From the NCBI GenBank assembly GCA_964017065.1, contig OZ024783.1, forward strand, positions 6,490,093 to 6,554,092: a stretch of DNA of 64,000 nucleotides. Reading direction: 5' to 3'. The notes under the pieces are model-generated. The model had not been told where the DNA came from, did no database searches, and worked only from the letters and a program-made list of their open reading frames with translations. The DNA comes from Haliclona indistincta (taxonomy: Eukaryota; Porifera; Demospongiae; Haplosclerida; Chalinidae). This document shows, one piece after another, positions 44,693 through 55,800 of the stretch. Positions within the stretch are counted from its first letter, which is position 1; the number at the start of each line of letters is the position of its first letter. The translations under genes were made by a program, and so were the position numbers.

Positions 44693-44929
44693 CACGTATT
44701 GTGAAGTGTACCGAGACTACAACTTGAATCAAAGTGAAACTGCAAACACTTATGATGACATTATTGTTTTATCATGTGATTGCAAAGTATAGTAATAGTA
44801 GATTTTATCATACATAAAACAAAAACATTATGTTTAGCCCACACAATATAAACAATAAAAATCTCAAACCAAGCCGAACAGGCTAATCTGTGCTAGCTAT
44901 AGAATACTATATACATGGGCTGGAACTTG

Positions 44930-45210
44930 AGAACCGTATATATATGCTCAGCATCTTGTGGCTGAAGCAGTTCAAGATCTCCCGTTTTTCTGCTTAAAAA
45001 GCCTTTCACACTGTCATACACAAATAAGAATTATTAAAACAGATACAAATGGTATACTGATCAATGTATGAATAATAAATAATGAAAATGTATGGCATGC
45101 TGAGATGATTGGGGATCATTGATTTTGTTACACAAAAGAGCAACTGGTGTTAAAAAATTGATCGATCAACTAAGAGTAGTGTATCAGTGATCGATATGGA
45201 TAGTGACTGA
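44930..45210 (-). pseudogene. C-terminal relic at the edge of the array
   Basis: The minus strand shows remains of the tail (PVQ region, LQQ-type stretch), last helix and the LLVD region, with small deletions. It ends the array; beyond it begins the ACTR10 gene on the other strand. Confidence 0.7.
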
Positions 45211-45442
45211 CAGCAACATAGATGTTTTTTCTACATCACATGTACACTGACAGAAATCATTCATTTACACCTGAAAACATTAGAAACAAGTTAGGGATTC
45301 AGTATAGGAAAAGTCTCTCTTGGTATCGTTCCAATTTTTGGTGATTTTGTCAAAATTTTTAATCATCTCTTACTCCTCCCACTTTTGTTGTGGTCACATA
45401 TCCAAACATCCGTCACATGCACGGTTCGTGTGCTATAGGAAG

Positions 45443-47601
45443 ATGACTGCGCCAGGGGCAAGCTCTCCGAGTAGGTCACGCTCCTCACTAGCCTCCCTCG
45501 ACAAAGGAGCGGTTGTACTGGACATTGGTCGAGTCTACACAAAGTAAGTAAGCGTTGAAAGCAAAAAAAAATTGAAAATACCTACCTTTAAAAACACGTG
45601 CTCCCTTTGACCTATCAAAAAAATTATCTTTCCTCCCTGTTGTGGCGCTCAGATGTGGTATGTCAGGCGAAGCGGCCCCTAGACACATCATTCGCAGTCA
45701 AGTGATGATGAAACCGTACGGCGAGGTAAGCGCCAGCCAACGATACAATGAGTATGTTCCGCCCCCATTTCAAATTTAGGTGATGGACGTTTGGAACCCA
45801 AAGTATGTGAACAAAGAAGAGCTTTATCTTATTCTCTGTCGCTTTCTTTCTGATGTTTATCTCACGTGAGTAACTGAACTTTTCCTACAGTCAAAATTTT
45901 ATCTGCTTTGCTCAATTTTTATAGGCATCTGATGGTGAACCCTCGCGACCACCGTGTGGTAGTGATTGAGTCTATTCTGTGTCCTAGCAACTTCAGAAAC
46001 ACACTGGCTCGAGCACTTTTCATTAACTTCAGTGTAAGCTTGTCTTGGTATTCCAATTGGTGCACACCATTACCTATTCTCTTTCTCTCTCTCTCTAGGT
46101 TCCAAACATCTGTTTCCTACCACTCCATCTCTCTTGTCTCTTCACTCTTGGTAGACTCACTGCTCTGGTTGTAGACATTGGTTTCAAGGAGACCACAGCT
46201 CTCCCAGTAAGTCACAATGAACTAGCTGAACAATGAATCAATGTGTGTGTGTTGTAACAAGGGAGTTGTTGGCTTTCAGGATGGGCCCTGAGTTTTTACT
46301 GTTGTTATTTCTTGTGGTACATGTTGTGATGATTTGTATTTGGTTTTAATTTCAGCTGCAGACATTTTGTTTAGGTTTGTTAATGGTTTGTTATTGCATT
46401 GGTGGTTATGTAGTATATTGAGTGTGCGGTTGTTGCACACTCGTAGCAAATCGTGCATGCTCAGTTTGCTTACAGCACGGTTTGCGTTTACATTATGCAC
46501 GCTGCCCGTGTCGACACGAGTCAGCCTGGTTGTGCAAAGCAAGCTGGGCCTGCACGGTTCGGCTCACATCGGATAGTGTTCACACTAGGGATAGTGCGAA
46601 TCAACCCGGGTTGAGAAGGCAAGTGTGAACGGGTATTTGTGTGAACGTGCTGTGACAGCTTAGTGCTAGCTTTGTGATGGCTGTGTTCTTGTGTAGGTGT
46701 ATGAAGGTATTCCCATCATGAAGGCATGGCAAGTCACTGAATGTGCTACAACTGAACTACACAGGTCAGCTTTATACTACAAACACACACACACACACAC
46801 CACACACACACACACACACACACCACGCACACGAAAACAAACATTCATGAAAGTGATCACATAACTGTGCTATATGAAACAGCATCAGCAAGTTTTATAA
46901 ATTCCATGATGCTTCAAACCTTGTCGATATTTTGTGCAATCGTAGCATGACATCATAAAAAAAGCCTGCTACTCAAGTCCTCATAACCAGCATAATAATG
47001 TACATGTACGCTTTGCATTATGATTGTGTTTCTATTTGTAGGTCACTAAAGGAACTACTTTTAGAGAGAGCTACTGTTGTTGTCAAGGAGACACAGGAGA
47101 CAAAGCCACTGGCTGCTGTTACAGGAGGTATAAAGCTGATAATTTAGTTCAAATTAGTTGTATGACTGTGTATAACAAGAGTGACACCACAGCAAAGCGA
47201 TGTTGACCAATCCGGTTGCATAGCTGCGGTCTCCCACCACTGCAGCGACCTCATGTGGTGCAGATTACGGTTCTGTGCGTGGAGTTCTGAATAATTTTAC
47301 AGCGCTCGCATGTCCTTGCTCGTGATTTGCGTCTTTTCTGTTTGCTGTCGCTTTGGTCTAAATCAGCTAGGCAGCGCATTCAATCGGATCTACGCGGTTT
47401 GGAAACCCTCGCACCATTACCATAGCGCCCTCACTACGCTTGGACGCTATATAGCAACGGCTCTCAGGCTCCCAAGTAGATCCTTGGATGCGCTGTCTAA
47501 CTATTATTGAGAGCAAGTGTACCATAAGAACAGTTATACTCTCAGTGTACTCTTTTTTGTTACAGATATAAATGTGGATTCTATTCTTGAGGACATCATT
47601 G
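45443..47601 (+). CDS. ACTR10: actin-related protein 10 (Arp11), N-terminal exons
   Basis: Eight exons in consistent phase: 45443-45543, 45653-45725, 45780-45865, 45925-46033, 46099-46206, 46697-46764, 47042-47127, 47566-47601, about 222 codons. The translation follows ACTR10 closely: [20 protein letters not shown] (actin phosphate-1-like loop), [79 protein letters not shown] and ILEDIIG. Arp11 is part of the pointed-end complex of dynactin, working with cytoplasmic dynein. The last recognised exon is followed by a donor GTGAGT and then a GT microsatellite. The expected C-terminal half (about 190 residues) was not found in the next 16 kb, so the gene is truncated, rearranged, or continues through exons I failed to see. 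Start ATG is the first in frame with the conserved region. Confidence 0.85.
46783..46826. repeat. (CA)n microsatellite in ACTR10 intron
   Basis: CA dinucleotides with single interruptions lie within the intron after the exon ending at 46764. Confidence 0.9.
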
Positions 47602-47602
47602 G

Positions 47603-47712
47603 TGAGTGTGTGTGTGTATGCGTGTGTGCGTGTGTGTGTGTGCGTGCGTGCGTGTGTGTGTGTGTGTGTGTATGTGTGTGTGCGTGCGCGCATATGTGTG
47701 CGTGTGTGTGTG
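47603..47712. repeat. (GT)n/(GTGC) microsatellite
   Basis: GTGTGTGT with GCGT variants begins at the splice donor of the last recognised ACTR10 exon. Valine/cysteine-rich ORFs here are artefacts. Confidence 0.95.
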
Positions 47713-48730
47713 TATACCATGATAAAGTACGAACTTTGTTTTGTTAATAAAAGTATTTTGCCAACGCAGTAATCATGCCATAACCGTGAAATTTAAATAG
47801 TCGATCTCTACAAGTATGCGAGATGGAGAGTTTCTAAATTTCTTTGATAAAAAAACCAGGGACACACATGTCCGACTGGTTTAGGTTACAGCTGTGTTAA
47901 AGCGGCGGTACTAATGCAAAAATTTATGTGTACTTTCTTGCAAGATTGTGGGCACATCTTGCTGTGTACATGCTCAAATTTTATGTATGATTGTGATATC
48001 GTGCACAGTTAAGAGTGTTTCTCCCATGAATAAAAGTACATTCAGTTTATCTCACCCTGATAAGTCGAATCATGAATCACATGCTGAACAGACGCACTGC
48101 AAAATTAATGTTTTGACTCGTGAAACAGGTTTGAAACAACAATATTAGTGAAAGTAAAAGATGATGTGTACAGTTTATTTCAGTGTAAACAAGAGCACCA
48201 TACATGTGGCTAGAGAGAACTTGTGCTTAGTTAGAGACCTTTGTTGGTGGGTACTGAAATGCACCACGTCTTTGTGGATGCAGTACATTGCACAAAAAGT
48301 TTGCAAATGCTCGTGAACACCTCTCGAATGTTCGTCAAACATTCTTAGTAACATGTATTGTTCTTCATGAACTGCTCCCTAGTTCAGTATTGTGGTTTTG
48401 TACAGTACATTGTTCGTGACACTAGAAGTTAATTGTAGTATTGTACAATGTAAACTAATTTTGTGTTTTGGTCCTGAACTTTTTGGGTTGTATTCGCGAA
48501 CTTCACGAAGCCAGCATGGCTATAAAAAGGATCTCACTGTTGCCCTCACACTTTTGGTAGCGAACTGGTTTTCTGGTTCAGTTGTTACTTTTCAAGTTAT
48601 TGCGATTACAAAAATCAGTTGTTTTGTTGTCAGATGCTTTATTCTTGGTAAGGCTGCATGCTGTTTGCCATCAATTATGGTACTTAGCACAATGTATTTC
48701 ATCTTTTTAGCAATAGTTATGACTAATTAC
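47713..48730. other. stretch with no supported gene
   Basis: ORFs at 47948-48148 and 48392-48838 have no recognised product except at the end of the latter, which enters a transposase fragment. The missing ACTR10 exons would be expected here but no convincing match is seen. Confidence 0.5.
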
Positions 48731-48928
48731 ATACAGCTACGGATTCTTCGTTTGCATTGGAAAGGCCTTAAGGTATCTGCAATTGCTGAATGCCTAGTTC
48801 ATCAGAGTTTCAAAGCAAGGAATTCGAATGTTTCTTGAACGTTTTGCAACTCGAAAATCGATTGGACGAAAACCTGGTTCTGGTCATTGTGCTAAGGTCT
48901 CTACTAAAATTCACCAATTCATTTGAAA
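48731..48928 (+). mobile_element. Tc1-like transposase N-terminal fragment
   Basis: The plus strand reads IQLRILRLHWKGLKVSAIAE CLV..., then after a one-base shift MFLERFATRKSIGRKPGSGH followed by a stop. This is the helix-turn-helix region and GRKPGSG linker typical of Tc1/mariner-type transposases. No catalytic DDE part follows. Its right border coincides with the point where the BEN-domain gene on the other strand becomes recognisable. Confidence 0.65.
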
Positions 48929-50737
48929 AGGTGTATTCAAACTCGATGTTTGACATCTGAGGAACTCTGCAGCGGATCAGTGCCTTAATGTAATTCAGCT
49001 TAGTATCGTCCAGAGTCCCTGTTCCCTTACGCCCACTTAGCGAACACCTTGCCAGCTCCTTCGAAGATACTGTTTTGGGCAAGATTCATCGTGAGATTCC
49101 TCAATGAACTGACACCGATGCCAGTGCACTTACAAAGTATCTCGTCTACTGGGCGAAGTTTTGGTGGTGTAGCAAACGGTGGGGGTGGAGGTTGGGTGCC
49201 AACAGAATAAGGATTTAATGACGGAGAAGATAATGTGGAGGATGGTGGTTTGAATGATGACTGTGCAGAGAATGATTGTTGATTTGCGTCATCATCTGTT
49301 GTAAGTCCCTCCCAGAAGCTCTGATCTGATATAATCTCTTCTATCGCGTTGTCTAGGTTACATGTAGATCCACTTGGATCAGTCAAGTTCATGATTGGTG
49401 GACGATGATCAGATGACGGACCCGGAAGGCTATTGTAGCTTGATGGTGGATGAGAGTAGCTAGCGGAATGACGGTAGCTAGCGAATCGCTGGTGACTTGG
49501 TGGTGGATAGCTCTGAGTAGATGGTGGTGGTTGAGGAGGATAGCTCTGAGTAGATGGTGGTGGTTGAGGAGGATAGCTCTGAGTAGATGGTGGTGGTTGA
49601 GGAGGATAGCTCTGAGTAGATGGTGGTGGTTGAGGAGGATAGCTCTGAGTAGATGGTGGTGGTTGAGGAGGATAGCTAACGTGGGATGGTGGTGGCTGCT
49701 AGGATAGCTAGTAGATGGTGCAGAAGATGAGTTAGTGGCTAGAAGGTGGCCTTTGCTAGCAGTTGGAAGTGGAGAAATGGGTGACTCAGCGATGATGTCC
49801 TGCAGCAATTGAATCATTCTCAGCTGGTTGCTGATGATGGTGTTGGCTGGAAAATAAAAAGAAAGAATGGTTGTCTGTGAATATCATTTCCATTGTGAGA
49901 ATTTTGGTTTTTACAATACAAATCATTTAAGTAGGTGGTCTGAGATATGCAAACTAGAACATACCAGCTGTATCAGAAATCAGTTTCACAGCCTCCTCTG
50001 TGGTAGTCTGCACCAGGTCAGTCTGTGAGTCTTCATCAGCTTATAAAAAAGAAACAGTTCCCATATTATTTTCATGGCTCAATGTACTTGGAATGAGCTA
50101 TTCTACATGTATACATGTGTACAAGTAGACTAACATTGCAAGTACTCACTATAGCCAGTCTGTATAATCTGAGTTTCTCCGTCCTTTTTCCCTCCAGAAG
50201 GCTTGCCAGCCATCGACTGCTTGACACTGCTTGCCACTGCTTGACTTCTTGCCAGCCGATTGCTTGGCACTGGACTGTTGCGTGTCTGCTGCAAGTAGTA
50301 AATACACATGTAAATACAGTGTGTAAATGAATGAAAAAATCACACAGTACATGTACATGTATAATTGTAGATCAGCTTACTTTCCTTCTTTTGCTTGCTG
50401 AAGCATCCACTGGCAGATAGTCATCGCTGACTATCACTCCCTTCCATATTGCTGTTTTACCTCCTTTGCCTCTCCAAGGCATATCCACTGCAGCACCAAC
50501 CAGCAGGTCCTGGCTGCCGCAAACATCCTCCAGCCAAGCGCGATCCATTTTCACTATCTTGCCATCCCACTGCTTACTCCTATTCCCTTCGTAACGCACG
50601 CTTACTGAGGCTGCAGGAGGAGTAGATTCAGAACCTGTGGCTGGTACTGCAGTGGTATGGATAGTCTCTTCTTGCTGCATTCTGAATGGTACTACTATAC
50701 TGCAGCTGCTCCACGTGGACGCTCTTTTATTTTGCAT
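48929..50737 (-). pseudogene. BEN-domain protein gene, frameshifted and 3'-truncated
   Basis: Minus-strand exons: 50381-50737 (ATG at 50737 or 50680), 50150-50288, 49965-50039, and a last exon from 49846. The phases agree across all three introns. The first exon encodes SVRYEGNRSKQWDGKIVKMD...MPWRGKGGKTAIWKGVIV and a basic KRRK end. The third gives DEDSQTDLVQTTTEEAVKLI. The last begins ANTIISNQLRMIQLLQDIIA, passes a proline-rich repeat and enters a BEN domain (VDEILCKCTGIGVSSLRNLT; SLSGRKGTGTLDDTKLNYIK; VPQMSNIEFEYTF). Two one-base shifts break it, near 49700 (before the repeat) and near 49055 (inside the BEN domain). The end of the domain is replaced by Tc1-like sequence. BEN domains bind DNA and chromatin proteins. 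It is either a pseudogene or an allele with assembly indels, though the truncation argues for the former. Confidence 0.7.
49505..49680. repeat. 33-bp tandem repeat coding PPQPPPSTQSY
   Basis: Five or so nearly identical 33-base units. On the minus strand, in the frame of the BEN domain, each codes for the 11 residues PPQPPPSTQSY; other frames give His- or Trp-rich artefacts. Unit number probably varies between alleles. Confidence 0.9.
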
Positions 50738-50740
50738 CAA

Positions 50741-51239
50741 CGAATTCGCGAGGGTCGCGTCGTCGCGCGCGATTGCGTCGACGCAAGACGTACATGTAGC
50801 GCGCGCGTGCGTGCGCTACATTCTCACGGAACTTGTTTTCAAACACATCCTTGATGCCATTGATAAGTGCTTTTCGCAAGTTACTTCTTAGATACATGGC
50901 ACATGGATTCTCAACTTACTCATTTGACTATTCACTCGACACATCAAACTATTCCTCTTCTTTGTTCTTCAGTAGAGAGTTTAGAATAATCACCTGGTTA
51001 GTCCTCGACCTCCCAGAATCGTTGGAGTAGTTCATCTCCAGTGCGTGATGGCACAGACCAATTGCAGAAGAAAGCACCCGGTTGAGTACGGCCTTTTGAC
51101 GTATTTATCAAGCAACGAGTGTTGTATATATCACTGTCATATAGCAAATGCAAAGCTGGTCAACATGGCGATTAAACTTTTTCTGGGTAAGGATAACAAT
51201 CGTTGTCACATAATCGACTTTAATCAAGCGGTGCAGGAA
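50741..51239. other. stretch with no supported gene
   Basis: It includes the 5' flank of the BEN-domain gene, with a CpG-rich patch (GTCGTCGCGCGCGATTGCG region, 50758-50815) that could be its promoter. Nothing else was recognised. Confidence 0.4.
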
Positions 51240-51740
51240 TCTTTTGGAGATAAATTCGCCTGACAGCCGTAAAATAGTACCGTAACCAACTCAGGTGATG
51301 GTAGCACTCTAAACAAATGCATGTCTGGGTTTGTTGATAGACGTTTGTCTACTATCGTTGTTGTATCAAGTGCTGTGTAAATATGTGTGATAGCAATTGG
51401 TAGCGAGTCAGCCCAGGTAGAAGGGTTCTGTAATGCTTTAGAGATGCCTTGAGTTGTCGGTGAAACGCTCCACCATTCCGTTTGCTTGTGAGTGGTAAGC
51501 TGTTGTTGGTTCGTGTGTATAGACGTATCCAAGCAGCAAATATGTCCTTCCTTCGTTCTTCAGAAACCTGCATCTTGATTTTTTGATGTAAATACTGGTG
51601 TGTAATACAACTGTTGCTAGTTGCATTACTACCATCCAATTCTTACCATTCTGTTGTCTCTGAGCTTCTTGCAAGTGTTGTAACTCCTCTGCCGCTACCC
51701 TGCGGACTTCGTCAATGACTTCAGGAATGATTTCTCTCAC
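51240..51740 (-). mobile_element. Ty3/gypsy-type integrase remnant
   Basis: Minus-strand fragments in two or three frames read THEPTTAYHSQANGMVERF, then FHRQLKASLKHYR and QNPSTWADSLPIAI. This matches the end of the integrase catalytic core of LTR retrotransposons (TTAYHPQANGMVERFHRQLK...W...LP). Frames are broken and LTRs were not recognised. Confidence 0.7.
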
Positions 51741-51794
51741 CGAAGAGCAAACTGTCTATCTATAAATTGTACTACTACTGTCCATTTTTACTTT

Positions 51795-52065
51795 TTTGAA
51801 GGCGTTTGAGTGCCTGTTTGAAAACCAAGTTCTTCATCTTCTTCTGAAGGCTTCAATTCACATGCACGATTCTGGTGCAAGGAGCAGTAGCGACTCTTGA
51901 ACATCAGTGAAGCATGGCAGCTTGTTTGATTGAGCCAGAAAGACCCTCAAATTGAACGAAGCCAGCACCTTTGTCATAGCAGACCTCTCTTCTATTCTTC
52001 TTATTTCCGTCTAGTACAATGACACTACGACATCCAGGAAAACTACAGGAGCACACCCTGTAGCT
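51795..52065 (-). mobile_element. KDZ-type transposon protein fragment
   Basis: The minus strand reads CRSVIVLDGNKKNRREVCYD, then GAGFVQFEGLSGSIK and, in another frame, FKSRYCSLHQNRACELKPSE. The order resembles the Cys/His module of KDZ (Kyakuja-Dileera-Zisupton) transposases and their sponge or cnidarian relatives (C.SV.VLDGN.KN.RDVC...G.....LPG..KTGC....KSRYC..H). Only this module remains. Confidence 0.5.
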
Positions 52066-52810
52066 TGTAGTGAGGACTGTAGTTACAGTGGAGCTCCGCA
52101 CACACTGTAGCTGCTGATGCACACTCCTGTAGTGATGCTGTGATGTGCTCACACTACAGGTGCATCAGTATGGGTCAGCTATATGGTTGATCCTATATCA
52201 CACGAGTGTCTGATGGTGTACTCTAACTCATTCAGAGAAGAAGCTGCAGCTAGTGATGATAATAGGAAATGGATAACACAGCACATGGCTACATCACTAC
52301 ATGACACTTCACCTGGTGTGCTCAATTTTTATGTGTCTATCTGTCTTTCTATCTCCGCCTCCAAAAACGCCTGACCTTCCATAATCTTATTATTTTGTCT
52401 TTCTGAATTCTGTCTTATGCAAACACACGTTGAGACAAAGTCAGACGAAGTCTCTTGCAGAGTAACTGTGGAAACAGGTCTGGTTGCAACTTTTTGCACA
52501 TTTTCTTCCAGAGACAATAGCATCGCTTTTACATCCACCTGTTCTGTCGAATCGAGGCATTTCTTCACAACTTCAGCTACAACACAGACTCGGGCATAGC
52601 TGAGCCCAGTGAGAGAGAAATTGCATCGCATGGGACCTCAACTGAAAACTCGCCCTCGACTTTTATTCTGTGGCTGAGGAGTGTAACCATCTGAGCACTG
52701 CACAGATTTAACTTGTTCAGTGCTCAGAGTGGCACTTGATCTGAAGATCTGTGCCCCACTTACTGCACTTTTTCCAGAAAATATTATTTTTGGGGAAGAT
52801 TAACCCTAAA
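52066..52810. other. unresolved stretch with short ORFs
   Basis: A plus-strand segment (YMVDPISHECLMVYSNSFRE, about 52170-52320) and a minus-strand ORF (52329-52631) look protein-like in composition but match nothing I know. They may be further transposon pieces. Confidence 0.3.
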
Positions 52811-55800
52811 AATTTAATTGTTGCTAGAAGCTAGTTCAACTCACGTCCTACATGTACATACTAATATAATTTCTCGTGGTCCTACCTTCATTTATTCAAT
52901 TGCTTAACAAATATATTTAATGAAGACACTTCTCATGCTAAGTGTGATACACTTGCCTGCACAATGAATGCTTGTTGCGATAAATCCATTTGATGTACAG
53001 ATACATCTGGTACAGGTGAAAGTTTGATGAAAACAGTTATTTTAGTCGTGTGTCGGTTCCATGAGCAACTAGTAGCTTCACGCACCTCCACGATAGTTGA
53101 AATCTAAAAACTAAAAAGAGATTAGAGCCTGACTAAATGCTTACATTTGCAGTGCCCTCCTTGGAGACAGCTCACCTGAACTCCGTTGATCATGACGACG
53201 ATCATGCACGTGCTAGTAGACCACACCTCCAGCTACCACGCCCCCAACGACACGTCCCCTAGAAGCTTACTTTGGCTTGGAGATTACCCAACTGTGCTAA
53301 AATTAATGATGCCCTCTACTAAGAAGCTGGAACTGAAAGCGACGCCTATGAAGAAACTTAAGTTAAGCTGTTGTAGGGCAGAGGCCTGCCTGATCATTGC
53401 TTTCAAGATGTTTTCATTGATGAACTAGAAGTAGTGGGTGAACGTTATTCTTGAGTAATCTTACTGAGAGCTCCATATTATTATCTTAAATTCTTTAATA
53501 ACATAATATTAACCGGAACATTAACCCTAAAAGTTTATAGTTGCTAGAAGCTAGTTCAACTCGCGTCCTACATGTACATACTGATATAATTTATCTGGCT
53601 CCTACCTTTCATTTATTCAATGCGAAAATTGCTTAACAAATATCGATAATGAAGACACTTCACATGCTAAGTGTGATACACTATAGCCAGTACAATGAAT
53701 GCTTGTTATGATAGGTCAATCTGATGTACAGATACATCTGTTACAGGTGAAAGTTTGATGAAAACGCTGTTATTTAGTCGTGTGTCGATTCCATGAGCTA
53801 CTAGTAGCTTCATTACCTTCACGATAGTTGAAATCTAAAAACTCAGAAGAGCTTAGAGCCTGACCAAATAGCACACGATAGTTGCAGTGCCCTCCTCGGG
53901 ATAGTTCTCCTGAACTCCGTGAACTGGAAGTACCGTAGGGCGGTATTTTTCCGTGGCGTACAATTTTCGCGACAGCAATAATTCGCGAAATTTATTTTCG
54001 TTTTGACGACTCGAGGGAGAGGCCACACCCAGACCACACCCGTTAATTATTGAACTGGCAGTATAGCGCTATAGCTGAAGCAGGCATAAGATCAGATAAT
54101 GGACCGTCCGGATTTGGGAGAACAGAACTCTTCTTCTCGCTCTTCTTAAAATACTTCAACAGCGCCATTATCTAATCAATTTGAATGCGCTGCGCACGCG
54201 TACGCTCAGTAAATGACCACACCCATCACCCGCCCATTAATTTCGCGATTTTAATTTTCGGGATTTGGCCTCAAATTCGCGAAATTCGCGAAAATTGTAC
54301 GCCACGGAAAAATACCGCCCTACGGTAGTGTGCGTACGTTATTCTCAAGTAACTTACTGAGAGCGCCATTTTATTATCTTAAATTCTTTTAGACAATCTT
54401 TAATGAAGACACTTCACTTGCCAAGTGTGTAGCACTAGCCAGTACAATGAATGCTTGTTTTGAAAGATCCATTTGATGTACAGATACATCTGGTACAGAT
54501 GAAAGTTTGATGAAAACAGTTATTTAGTCGTGTGTCGGTTCCATGAGCTACTAGTAGTTTCACGTACCTCCACGATATTTGAAATCTAAATACTCAGAAG
54601 AGCTTAGATCCTGACCAAATAGCACACGATAGTTGCAGTGCCCTCCTCGGGATAGCTCTCCTGAACTCCGTTGATCACGATGACAATCATGCACATGGTA
54701 GTAGACCACACCTCCAGCTACCACGCCCCCAACGACACGTCCCCTAGAAGCTTACTTTGGCTTGGAGATTGCCAACTGTGCTGAACTTAATGATGCCCTC
54801 TTCTAAGAAGCTGGAACTGAAAGAGACGCTTAGGAAGAAACTTAAGTTATGTTAAGTTAACCTATGATCCCTTATTATAGGTTGACTCTCTGGATTTGAC
54901 TCCAAGGGTTTGTCTTGATTCTTATTTTGCTAATGCAGTCGAATCTTGTAGTCACATAGCTGAAAGGATTAAAGATAAACAATCTCTCAAACTGTATAAA
55001 AATAGTTTTGATGTTGCAAGTCATTCGCAATAGACAATTGGTTTTGTCTGTTTTCATTGATGAACTGGAATGAGTGGGCATACGTTATTCTCGAGTAATC
55101 TTACTGAGAGCACCATTTTATTATCTTAAATTCTTTTAGACAATCTTTAATGAAGACACTTCACTTGCCAAGTGTGTAGCACTAGCCAGTACAATGAATG
55201 CTTGTTTTGAAAGATCCATCTGATATACAAATACATCTGGTACAGGTGAAAGTTTGATGAAAACGCTGTTATTTTAGTCGTGTGTCGATTCCATGAGCTA
55301 CTAGTAGCTTCACGTACCTCCACGATAGTTGAAATCTAAAAACTCAGAAGAGCTTAGAGCCTGACCGAATAGCACATGATAGTTGCAGTGCCCTCCTCGG
55401 GATAGCTCACCTGAACTCCGTTGATCACCACGACGATCATGCACATGCTAGTAGACCACACCTCTAGCTACCACGCCCCCAACGACACGTCCCTTGAAGC
55501 TTACTTTGGCTTGGAGATTACCATCTGTGCTGAAATTAATGATGCCCTCTACTAAGAAGCTGGGACTGAAAGAGACGCTTATGAAGAAACTTAAGTTATG
55601 CTGTTGTAAGGCAGAGGCCTACCTGTTCTCGACATTTTTATTGATTGTGACATTTTAGCTCATCCTTTACAAATTTCTAAATATACTGCAATCCAATGAC
55701 TTTACATAAATATATGTAATGTCATCTTTTTAAGACAATAATGCAGATTTTTTCGTTGCAAATTTAGAAGGAACATTCTGTTCTCTTGGTAGACAGAGAA

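Noticed and set aside
45320..45442. N-terminal extension of the ACTR10 ORF (MVSFQFLVIL..)
   Set aside because: Hydrophobic extension has no counterpart in ACTR10; ATG 45443 gives a normal start.
47517..47772. Val/Cys-rich ORFs in several frames
   Set aside because: Translation of the GT microsatellite.
49389..49817. Leu/His repeat protein LLNHHHLLRAI
   Set aside because: Wrong frame of the proline repeat; the frame joining the BEN domain codes PPQPPPSTQSY. The N-terminal part of this ORF is real BEN-gene sequence.
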